Shown piece by piece: positions 16,012-23,037 of a DNA stretch of 64,000 nucleotides. Position 1 is the first letter of the stretch. Each line of letters starts with the position of its first letter. Both the position numbers and the translations under genes were made by a program. The notes under the pieces are model-generated. The model ran no database searches, was not told the DNA's origin, and saw nothing but the letters and a program-made list of their open reading frames with translations. This DNA is from CAWJNF01 sp963844235 (lineage in GTDB: Bacteria > Actinomycetota > Thermoleophilia > Gaiellales > Gaiellaceae): contig CAWJNF010000005.1 in NCBI GenBank assembly GCA_963844235.1, forward strand, positions 434,001-498,000, given 5' to 3'.

Positions 16012-16892
16012 TAGCTTGGTCGCGCGTCGACCGGGCCTTCGACCGGCAACGGCACGGTGCGTGCCGTGAGCGCGACGCCCGCACTGGCGACCACGACCAG
16101 CGCGATCGCCAGGCCCTCGAGGCCGGACAGCGCCTGGCCGAGCACGATGAAGCCGGCGAGCGCGCCTGCTCCCGGCTCGAGGCTCATGAGCACGCCGAAG
16201 ACGCGGGTCGGCATGACACGCAGCGCCTCGAGCTCGAACGAGTAGGGCAGCACGGAGGAGAGCAGCGCGACGGCCGCCCCGATTCCCCACAGCGCCGGGT
16301 CGCCGAGCGCCGGGCCCGCGTCCGCGACGCCGGCCGGCACCATGGCCACCGCTCCAACTGCCATGGCAACGGCCAGCCCGCGGCCACCCGGGAACGCTCT
16401 GCCGACCCGCACGCCGAGCAGGATGTACGCGCCCCAGAGCACGCCCGCGGTCAGCGCAAGCCCGACTCCCAGCGGATCGAGGTCGGAGGCGTCTCCGGCA
16501 CCGAGCAAGACGATGCCGGCTCCGGCGATGGCAACCCAGAGGAGGTCGAGCGCGCGGCGCGAGGCGGCGAGCGCGACACCGAGCGGCCCCACGAACTCGA
16601 AGGTCACGGCGATTCCCAGTGGGATTCGGTCGAGCGCGAGGTAGAAGCACGTGTTCATCGCGGCGAGCACGAGCCCGAACACGACCGCCAGAGCAACCTC
16701 GGATCTCGTGTGGCCGCCCAGGCGCGGACGCCAGACGGCGAGCAGCACGACGGCGGAGACGGCGATGCGGACGAACGACGCACCGACTGCGCCGAGCTCC
16801 TCGAAGAGCGTCGCGGCGAGCGCTGCGCCGAACTGCACCGAGGCGATCGCCGAGAGGACGAGGACGACCGGAGGGACGGGGCGGCGTGGCAC
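16011..16892 (-). CDS. EamA/RhtA-type drug/metabolite exporter
   Basis: 293-residue membrane protein with about ten hydrophobic helices and two EamA repeats. Segments such as AMNTCFYLALDRIPLGIAVT, FEFVGPLGVAL and LPYSFELEALRVMPTRVFGV are typical of the threonine/homoserine exporter RhtA branch. It probably exports small amino-acid-like metabolites. It is convergent with lepB across the foldback element, and divergent by about 27 bases from the lipoprotein gene. The TAG stop abuts the element, so the native 3' end may have been altered by its arrival. Confidence 0.85.
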   Translation of the reverse strand: MPRRPVPPVVLVLSAIASVQFGAALAATLFEELGAVGASFVRIAVSAVVLLAVWRPRLGGHTRSEVALAVVFGLVLAAMNTCFYLALDRIPLGIAVTFEFVGPLGVALAASRRALDLLWVAIAGAGIVLLGAGDASDLDPLGVGLALTAGVLWGAYILLGVRVGRAFPGGRGLAVAMAVGAVAMVPAGVADAGPALGDPALWGIGAAVALLSSVLPYSFELEALRVMPTRVFGVLMSLEPGAGALAGFIVLGQALSGLEGLAIALVVVASAGVALTARTVPLPVEGPVDARPS

Positions 16893-16919
16893 GGCGTGTC
16901 ATGATTGCTGCGAGCGACG

Positions 16920-17726
16920 ATGCGCTTCCCGCCGAACCGCCTGCTCTCGCTCGTCGTCGTCGCCGTCGCCGCCAGCTCGGCGACCGCGTGCGGCGATGCT
17001 GCGTCCGAGCCGGCCGCTCCGCCGCCTGTCACCACCGCGCCGCCGGTGTCCTCGGAGTCGGCGAGTGGCGCCTCGGCGGGTCTCGAGCGTAACCAGGTCT
17101 TCACCGCGCAGGACGGGACGCAGATTCCCTTCACGCTCGTGCTTCCCGCCGGCTTCCAGCCCGGGGACGAGCACCCGATCCTGCTCGCGCTTCCTCCCGG
17201 CAGCCAGGGCCAAGAGGAGGTCGACGCCGGGCTCGCACGTTACTGGGAGGCCGAGGCGCTCGAGCGAGGATGGGTCGTCGTGAGCCCGGTCGCCCCCGGA
17301 GGCCAGCTCTTCTTCGAGGGCTCGGAGCGCTACCTGCCCGAGCTGCTCGACTCGGTGGCGACCCGCGTACGGCCCGAAGGCGGTTACTACCACCTCGCCG
17401 GGATCTCGAACGGCGGCCTATCGGCCTTCAAGGTCGCGACCGAGAATGCGGAGCTGTTCCGCTCGCTGATCGCATTGCCGGGGCACGCGCCGGACCGAGA
17501 GTCCTTCGAGAACCTGGGGCGAATCGCGAGCACCCGCGCGTGGCTGTTGGTCGGCTCCGAGGACGAGAGCTGGCGGGCGTCGGCCGAGGCGACCGCCGAG
17601 GGCCTGCGCGACGCGGGCGGCGAGCCGACGGTAACCGTGCTCGAGGGTCAAGGCCACATCCTCGACGTCGACCCCGCCGAGCTCTATGACTTCCTCGAGG
17701 CGGGTCGGCCGGGCGGCGGCGCGTAG
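16920..17726 (+). CDS. lipoprotein alpha/beta-hydrolase (esterase-like)
   Basis: A 268-residue exported protein. The ATG at 16920 opens a short basic start and hydrophobic helix ending in the lipobox SSATACGDA, so it should be lipid-anchored outside the cell. A Pro/Ala/Thr-rich linker of about 30 residues follows. The catalytic part has FTLVLPAGFQPGDEHPILLA, the nucleophile elbow GISNGGLSAFK and a terminal histidine in LEGQGHILDVD, which fits the PHB-depolymerase/feruloyl-esterase-like branch of alpha/beta hydrolases. The substrate is unknown. A TTG 15 bases upstream is a possible but less likely start. Confidence 0.8.
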   Translation: MRFPPNRLLSLVVVAVAASSATACGDAASEPAAPPPVTTAPPVSSESASGASAGLERNQVFTAQDGTQIPFTLVLPAGFQPGDEHPILLALPPGSQGQEEVDAGLARYWEAEALERGWVVVSPVAPGGQLFFEGSERYLPELLDSVATRVRPEGGYYHLAGISNGGLSAFKVATENAELFRSLIALPGHAPDRESFENLGRIASTRAWLLVGSEDESWRASAEATAEGLRDAGGEPTVTVLEGQGHILDVDPAELYDFLEAGRPGGGA

Positions 17727-17816
17727 CGCGCGACGGCATGGGCGCACCCGTCGGGTGGCCACGGGAGACGGCAGGCGCCCGGTCGTACGGGCACTTCTGA
17801 CTATCCTCACGGGTCT

Positions 17817-18524
17817 GTGGCGCGGCGACCCTTCCGCAGGGTGCGAAGGATGGCGGACCTGTTCAGGACTGCTGGATTCCGCGGTGCGCTCGGCCAGGTG
17901 TCGGAGAGCGTCGCGGTTCGAGCGGATCGACGCCGAGGCGCGCGCTTCGATCGCCGCTACGGCGTCGACACGTCCGGGCACATCCCGCTCGGCAAGCTGG
18001 GGATCTCGAGCTCGAACGTCGTCCACGGCGTCCCCTACGAGCCGGTCACGCCGTCGTTCTTCCGCCGCATTGTCGAGAGCGTCACGCTAGCGCCGGGAAC
18101 ACACGTGTTCGTCGATCTGGGCTCCGGCAAGGGTCGCGCGCTCATGCTCGCCGCCTCCTACCCCTTCAAGCGGATCGTGGGCGTCGAGTTCTCCCCCGTC
18201 CTGAATCAGGCCGCGGCGAGGAACATCGAGCAGTACCTGTCGGTCACGGGCGGGCCGGATATCTTCGAGCTGCACGAGGGGGACGCAGCTGCCTATGTGT
18301 TTCCGGCCGAGCCGCTGGCGATCTTCCTCTACAACCCGTTCAGCGAGCCGGTGCTGACGCAGGTCCTCGACCACCTCAGCGCGTCGATCGAGGCGAAGCC
18401 CCGCGACCTCGTCGTCTTCTACCGGACGCCGCGGCAGGCGAGGCTCCTCGACGCGCTCGACTACCTCCGTCCGGTGGAGGCCCGCTACGGCTACCGGGTC
18501 TACCGCCACGCCGATTGGGCGTGA
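17817..18524 (+). CDS. class I SAM-dependent methyltransferase
   Basis: 235 residues from GTG at 17817; an ATG at 17850 is an alternative that would drop 11 basic residues. The SAM-binding motif I is HVFVDLGSGKGRALMLAA, followed by KRIVGVEFSPVLNQAAARN, with the acidic ribose-binding Glu in VGVEFS. The closing half contains IFLYNPFSEPVLTQVLDHL, similar to small bacterial methyltransferases of unknown target. It stands alone between two lipoprotein genes on the same strand, with gaps of about 90 and 118 bp, so it is probably transcribed singly. The methyl acceptor cannot be told from sequence. Confidence 0.8.
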   Translation: MARRPFRRVRRMADLFRTAGFRGALGQVSESVAVRADRRRGARFDRRYGVDTSGHIPLGKLGISSSNVVHGVPYEPVTPSFFRRIVESVTLAPGTHVFVDLGSGKGRALMLAASYPFKRIVGVEFSPVLNQAAARNIEQYLSVTGGPDIFELHEGDAAAYVFPAEPLAIFLYNPFSEPVLTQVLDHLSASIEAKPRDLVVFYRTPRQARLLDALDYLRPVEARYGYRVYRHADWA

Positions 18525-18642
18525 GAGCCTGAGCGCCGGCACGCGCGACCGCGGCTGTTCCACCTGATCACGCGGCGGGATGGTCCCGACCGCCGTCGCA
18601 CGAGAGCGGGCTGATAGTGTCGTCCGCCACACGGATCTCGCC

Positions 18643-19230
18643 ATGCTGATTCGATCCCTCGTCGTCGGCGTACTCGCGCTCGCGCTGGCATCCGCCTGTG
18701 GCGGCGACCCGGCAGCCGAGCCCGCGGAGACGTCGGGGCCGGCCGATACGGCTCCGCCGGCGACTGCCCCGGCAACCACCGGAGGCAAGCCGGGTGGAAG
18801 GCGCGCCGTAGTCGCGGCCGTGATCGACGGAGACACGATCGAGCTGCGAAACGGCAAACGCGTGCGGCTGGTCCAGATCGACGCGCCCGAGGCGGGCGAG
18901 GGCGAGTGCTACTCGCGGAGGTCCACGGAGGCTCTCCGTGAGATCCTCCCGGTCGGCGCTCAGATACGTCTCGTTGCCGACCCGAAGCTCGACAAGCGCG
19001 ACCGCTTCGGGCGCCTGCTCCGATACGTGTTCGAAGGCAAGACGAACGTGAACCTGGCGCTCGTGAGGCAAGGTGCGGCAAGCGTCTGGTTCTTCGACGG
19101 CGACCGCGGCCGCTACGCGAACCGGCTTCTACGGACGGCGGAGGCGGCGAAGGCCGAGGGCCTCGGCCTCTGGGGAGCGTGCCCCGGCACCGAGCTCGAC
19201 CCGCGGCGCGGGGTCGTAGCCGAGCCGTAG
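18643..19230 (+). CDS. lipoprotein thermonuclease (SNase-like)
   Basis: 195 residues from ATG 18643. A signal peptide with lipobox LALASACGGD is followed by a low-complexity Pro/Thr linker and a staphylococcal-nuclease OB fold. The catalytic pattern is visible: VIDGDTIEL, VRLVQIDAPEAGEGECY, then RDRFGRLLRYVF for the second arginine region, and RQGAASVWF. It is therefore a surface-anchored nuclease that could degrade external nucleic acid. The 3' end joins directly a decayed fragment on the other strand (19232-19351), suggesting a past rearrangement immediately after this gene. Confidence 0.88.
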   Translation: MLIRSLVVGVLALALASACGGDPAAEPAETSGPADTAPPATAPATTGGKPGGRRAVVAAVIDGDTIELRNGKRVRLVQIDAPEAGEGECYSRRSTEALREILPVGAQIRLVADPKLDKRDRFGRLLRYVFEGKTNVNLALVRQGAASVWFFDGDRGRYANRLLRTAEAAKAEGLGLWGACPGTELDPRRGVVAEP

Positions 19231-19231
19231 C

Positions 19232-19351
19232 CGCACGTAGCGTGCAAGCCCCTTCGGGCGACCGCCCGGGTTCCCCGACACGCCCGGGGCGAACGGCCGA
19301 CCGACCACCCGCGAAGCCGGTGCATCGACGCTGTTCTCAGCGAGCTCCATA
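19232..19351 (-). pseudogene. N-terminal fragment of a DUF5681-type (phage/terminase-associated) protein
   Basis: From ATG at 19349-19351 the frame reads MELAENSVDAPASRVVGRPF then APGVSGNPGGRPKGLARYVR, the hallmark F-x-P-G-x-SGNPGGRPKG motif of DUF5681 proteins found next to phage terminases. After RYVR the similarity stops at the 3' end of the nuclease gene, so only about 40 codons remain. It is a relic of a prophage or related element, consistent with integrase debris near tRNA-Ser 1 kb away. Confidence 0.6.
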
Positions 19352-19545
19352 CTTAGCGAATGGTCGCACGCGGACGATGACCGTGAAAATCCTGCGTGTC
19401 CGGGCGCGTGAAACAGGCTGACACACGCCCTCCGCCACGACTCACCACCACCGACCTCGAGTGAAGCCCCAGCTTCTGTCTTGCCGATAGCGGTCGATGT
19501 AGTCCTCGTCGAGTTCCCAGCCGAGCCCGGAACGGAGGTACGCAC

Positions 19546-19911
19546 ATGATCACCGGAGTCCACACAGTGATATTCACGACGGATGCGGAGGCGGATCGCG
19601 CGTTCTTCCGAGACGTGCTCGAGCTCCCGTCCGTCGATGCCGGAGGCGGATGGCTGATCTTTGCCCTCCCACCCGCCGAGCTCGCCGCCCATCCCGCCGA
19701 CGAGAATGGCCGCCACGAGCTCTACCTCATGTGTGATGACGTTCATGCCACCGTGGAGGAGCTGAAGTCTAAGGGAGTCGAGTTCAGCCGGTCGCCGAGT
19801 GACGAGGGGTTCGGTCCATTGACCGCGATCCGGCTTCCCAGCGGCGGCGAGCTCGGCCTGTACGAGCCAAGACACCCGACCCCGCTCTCGCCGCGCCCGT
19901 CGAAGACGTGA
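19546..19911 (+). CDS. VOC-family (glyoxalase/bleomycin-resistance-like) protein
   Basis: 121-residue single-domain protein with the vicinal-oxygen-chelate fold: VHTVIFTTDAEADRAFFRDV, WLIFALPPAELAAHP, HELYLMCDDVHATVEELKSK and ELGLYEPRHP. It would bind a divalent metal as a dimer and act as an isomerase, dioxygenase or binding/resistance protein; the substrate is unknown. RBS GGAGG lies about seven bases before ATG 19546. Codon use is normal although the surroundings are full of relics, so it looks functional cargo or an old resident. Confidence 0.8.
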   Translation: MITGVHTVIFTTDAEADRAFFRDVLELPSVDAGGGWLIFALPPAELAAHPADENGRHELYLMCDDVHATVEELKSKGVEFSRSPSDEGFGPLTAIRLPSGGELGLYEPRHPTPLSPRPSKT

Positions 19912-19941
19912 CTCTTGGAGTGCCATGGCCGATCTGGGGCT

Positions 19942-20007
19942 CAGCTACGGGCGTTCGCGCTGTCGCTCCCCGGTGCCGCGGAGAACTCTCCCTGGGGAGA
20001 GCACGTC
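19942..20007 (+). pseudogene. fragment of a MmcQ/YjbR-like protein
   Basis: Frame 19942-20007 reads QLRAFALSLPGAAENSPWGE followed by HV, closely like the N-terminus of MmcQ/YjbR DNA-binding-fold proteins (ALSLPGA-x-E-x-x-PWGE). No continuation is found in any frame, so this is a truncated relic of about 20 codons. Confidence 0.45.
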
Positions 20008-20368
20008 GGCTCCCGCACTCGAGGTTGGCACGAGGCTCGGGTCGGGAGGCCGGAGCCCGCGCCGATCGTGGTACTCGCTCATCCCGACGTCGGGCACCCA
20101 GCCAGCGCCCGGGAGCTCGAGCCACACAGGTCGCCGGGCTCGGCGCCGACCTTGCCGCGGCCGCTCTGCGTGAGGAACTTCGCAAGTCGCAAGCGCCTAT
20201 CGACGAGCATCGACGACATCCCTGGAGACCCTGACCGTGTATGCATGCGGCATTCGCGTGGTGCCCAGGGTCTCGATGGGCGGTACTGAGCTCGAACACT
20301 GACGCCCGCCGTCGGGCGGCCGCGCAAGCTGGTCTGAGGCGCACGAGGCCCTTACTGGCCGGGTTGGG
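20008..20368. other. gene-poor relic stretch
   Basis: No convincing gene on either strand. The stretch lies between the MmcQ-like and integrase-like fragments and is best read as decayed insertion material. Confidence 0.5.
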
Positions 20369-20479
20369 GAGCCCGCGCCGCAGCGTCCGCTCGCGCTGGT
20401 ACGCGTCCAGCAGTGCCGCCGCCTCCCCCTCGTCGCCGAGCGTGAGATGGCCGTAGCGGTCTTCCCAGTGCAGCGTCAT
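20369..20479 (-). pseudogene. C-terminal relic of a tyrosine recombinase (integrase)
   Basis: Frame 20479 to 20369 reads DRYGHLTLGDEGEAAALLDA then YQRERTLRR, which matches the extreme C-terminus of phage-type integrases (catalytic Tyr in DRYGHL, then EAAxLLDAY). The rest of the gene is missing. It lies about 200 bp beyond the 3' end of tRNA-Ser, the position expected for an element integrated at that tRNA. Confidence 0.5.
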
Positions 20480-20674
20480 GAGTTCACCGCGCCGGCCCCG
20501 CGTACGTTGCGGTCGCCCACAACGGCCGGTCGCTTTCGGGTACGGCCGCGATCAGCTTCGCTGAGTCGGGGGCGGCGATCCGATCCGGGAGGGTGGCTTC
20601 ATCGTGCTCGCCGGAGGCCAACGGTAGCCTCCGCCCGCCAGAGCCTGCTAAATCGCAATTTTGACTCTCTCAGC

Positions 20675-20764
20675 GGCGGGGGAGGGATTCGAACCCTCGA
20701 GACTCCTTTCGAGAGCCTTGCGGTTTTCAAGACCGCTCCTTTCGACCGCTCGGGCACCCCGCCC
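20675..20764 (-). tRNA. tRNA-Ser (anticodon TGA)
   Basis: A 90-nt type II tRNA with GGCGGGG/CCCCGCC acceptor stem and discriminator G. The anticodon stem-loop GCGGT-CTTGAAA-ACCGC has anticodon TGA, a long variable arm follows, and the T arm is GAGGG-TTCGAAT-CCCTC. CCA is not encoded. Integrase and phage relics lie on its 3' side. Confidence 0.95.
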
Positions 20765-20827
20765 GGCGTCGATCGTAGCGCTCTCGACCTGGACTCCGGG
20801 AATTCGTGCCCATATCGTGCGCCCGGC

Positions 20828-22525
20828 GTGGGGGGAGGGGCGGAAGCAGCGACGGGGAGCGGTGGGCTGCTGGCACCGCTTCGCCACCGCGACTTCCGCT
20901 ACCTCGCCGGTGGGCTCGCGACCTCGCAGGTCGGAGAGTGGCTGGCGAGCCTCGCTCTGATCGTCTTCGTGCTCGCGGAGACGGGCTCCGCCGGGTGGGT
21001 AGCGGCGGCTGGGACGGCACGCCTCCTGCCGTACGTGGCGCTCGCACCGATCGGCGGCACGATCGCCGATCGCCTACCGCGCCTGAAGGTCCTGATCGCG
21101 TCGGATCTCTTGCGGGCGTTATCGTCGGGAGCGCTCGCGTGGGTGGTTGCCTCGACGGGCTCGGCGGTGGCCGCGATCGTGCTCTCCGCTCTGACGGCGG
21201 TCTTCTCGGTCGCGCACGGGCCGTGTGTGGCGGCGTCCGTGCCCCGGATCGTTCGGGAGGACGAGCTGGCGGCCGCAAACGCGGTCACGACCTCGATCAC
21301 CAACGCGGCGATCGCGCTCGGCCCCGCTTTCGGCGGCCTCCTGCTCGTGCTCGGGTCGCCGGTCTGGGCGTTCGCGGTGAACGCCGCTACGTTCCTCGTC
21401 TCGGCACTCCTGGTCGCCCGCATCCGGGCCGACCTGGGGCCGGATCACGCCGTGCGAGGGGCCGCCGTCAGCGGTCGCGCCGGGCTGCTCGAAGACGTAC
21501 GGGACGGCTTCGCAGCCCTGGGCTCCTCGCCCAACGTGCTCGCGCTCCTCGGATCCTGGGCGGCGGTCTCGTTCCTGTACGGGCTCGAGCTGGTTCTCCT
21601 GGCGCTCGTAGCGACGGAACGCCTCGGAATGGGGGAGAACGGCCTCGCGCTCCTCTATTCGGCGTTCGGCGTCGGATCGCTGTTGGCCATCCGGCTCGCG
21701 AGCCGCACGGCTGACCGGGCTCGCCAGGGCGTGGCGCTTGCCGTGGCAACGATGGTTCCCGGGATGGCCCTCGCGGGGCTCGCCTTCACGTCGAGCCCGG
21801 CAGTCGGGGCCGTGCTCGCCGCGATCGACGGGGCCGCCGCGCTCGTGCTGGACGTCCTCGTCATCACGTCCCTCCAGCGTCTGCTGGGCAACGAGTTGAT
21901 GGGGCGCGCCTACGCAGCCTCGGACGCGCTCGTCATCGGGGCGCTTCTGCTCGGGACCGTGGCCGGGGCGCCTCTTGTCGCCGCGGTCGGTTTGGAGGCG
22001 GCCCTACTCGTCGGAGGAAGCGTGACCGTGGCCGCCGGTCTCGTGCTTCTTGCTCGCGCCGGCAGCCTTGATCGCCGCGCGGCGGAGCGGGCCCTCCTGC
22101 TGGCCGACCGCGTCGCGCTGCTGGCTCCGCTCGACCTCTTCGCGGGGGCCTCGCGTGCGACGCTCGAGGCGCTCGCCTCCCGCTCGACTACGGAGCCGCT
22201 TCAGCCCGGCTCCGATGCCGTGCGTCAGGGAGACGAGCCCGACGACCTCTTCGTGGTCGTTGCAGGAACGCTGGTCGTGACCGTCGCCGGCGAGGGGGTC
22301 GTGAGGACGCTGGGATCCGGCGTGGCCTTTGGCGAGATCGGGCTGCTCCGGCGCGTGCCCCGCACGGCCACGGTCACGGCCACGAGCCCGTGCACGCTGC
22401 TGCGGATCCCCGGGGAGGACTTCCTCCGGCTCGCGAGCGAAGGCGTCGGCGGCCCGGCAGGCCCGGTCGGGCCGCTGCCTGGTTTGCTGGCCCGGCCGGC
22501 TGCCGAGCCTGCCACCGGGGGATAG
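20828..22525 (+). CDS. MFS transporter with C-terminal cyclic-nucleotide-binding domain
   Basis: 565 residues from GTG 20828. Residues ~10-420 form an MFS_3-type carrier with 12 helices (FRYLAGGLATSQVGEWLASL start, PIGGTIADRLPRLKVL, SVPRIVREDELAAANAVTTS, then ITNAAIALGPAFGG). Residues ~435-550 form a cNMP-binding jelly roll (LFAGASRATLEALASRS, EPDDLFVVVAGTLVV, FGEIGLLRRVPRTATVTATS). The phosphate-binding cassette is FGEIGLLRRVPRTA, where the usual R-S is R-V-P-R-T. Transport may be gated by cyclic nucleotide, or the domain may be structural. The frame continues upstream across tRNA-Ser, which cannot be coding, so the GTG is preferred. Confidence 0.82.
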   Translation: MGGGAEAATGSGGLLAPLRHRDFRYLAGGLATSQVGEWLASLALIVFVLAETGSAGWVAAAGTARLLPYVALAPIGGTIADRLPRLKVLIASDLLRALSSGALAWVVASTGSAVAAIVLSALTAVFSVAHGPCVAASVPRIVREDELAAANAVTTSITNAAIALGPAFGGLLLVLGSPVWAFAVNAATFLVSALLVARIRADLGPDHAVRGAAVSGRAGLLEDVRDGFAALGSSPNVLALLGSWAAVSFLYGLELVLLALVATERLGMGENGLALLYSAFGVGSLLAIRLASRTADRARQGVALAVATMVPGMALAGLAFTSSPAVGAVLAAIDGAAALVLDVLVITSLQRLLGNELMGRAYAASDALVIGALLLGTVAGAPLVAAVGLEAALLVGGSVTVAAGLVLLARAGSLDRRAAERALLLADRVALLAPLDLFAGASRATLEALASRSTTEPLQPGSDAVRQGDEPDDLFVVVAGTLVVTVAGEGVVRTLGSGVAFGEIGLLRRVPRTATVTATSPCTLLRIPGEDFLRLASEGVGGPAGPVGPLPGLLARPAAEPATGG

Positions 22526-22546
22526 CAGCCTGCTACGGCGTTGCGG

Positions 22547-22987
22547 CTATCGGCCGGCCTTCTCCGCGAGCGCGGTGAGCCCCGCCTGGAACACGTTGGT
22601 GCCGATGAACTCGACGCGCTCGGCGCCGTCCTGGCCCTCCGCGGGCTCGAACTCGGCGGTCCACTGGACGAATGAGCGGTTGCCGTCAGTCACGGGTGTG
22701 ACGCTGAGCGTGGCCACGTAGCCCTCCACGCCGAGCGGCGACTCGACGATGTTGTACGTGACGGAGCGCTTGGCATCCGAGAGCTCGAGCAGCGTCTCCA
22801 CCACCCTGGCGCCGTCGCCGAGCGTGAGCGCGCGCACGCACCCCACCTCGCTCGACGGCCGGCCGCCCTCGATCTCGCTCGCAGCCACGGCAGGGTGCCA
22901 GCTCGGTAGGCCGTTGAAGTCGCGGATCGCGCCCCAGACGGAATCTGCGGGGGCGTCGACGACGGACGAGACGAAGATCCTGGCCAC
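22547..22987 (-). CDS. SRPBCC-family (polyketide cyclase/START-like) protein
   Basis: 146 residues from GTG 22985-22987, which follows a good AGGAGG six bases upstream. The fold markers are VARIFVSSVVDAPADSVWGA, IRDFNGLPSWHPAV, GGRPSSEVGCVRALTLGDGA and FIGTNVFQAGLTALAEKAGR. These are typical of small polyketide_cyc2-type proteins that bind a hydrophobic ligand in a helix-grip cavity. The ligand is unknown. It is convergent with the MFS-cNMP gene and lies directly downstream of the CocE-type hydrolase on the same strand (50-bp gap), so it may be part of that transcript. Confidence 0.8.
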   Translation of the reverse strand: MARIFVSSVVDAPADSVWGAIRDFNGLPSWHPAVAASEIEGGRPSSEVGCVRALTLGDGARVVETLLELSDAKRSVTYNIVESPLGVEGYVATLSVTPVTDGNRSFVQWTAEFEPAEGQDGAERVEFIGTNVFQAGLTALAEKAGR

Positions 22988-23037
22988 GATTCCTCCTGGG
23001 TCGAAATGCCTGCTGCCCTCTTCGATATCACGCCGGG

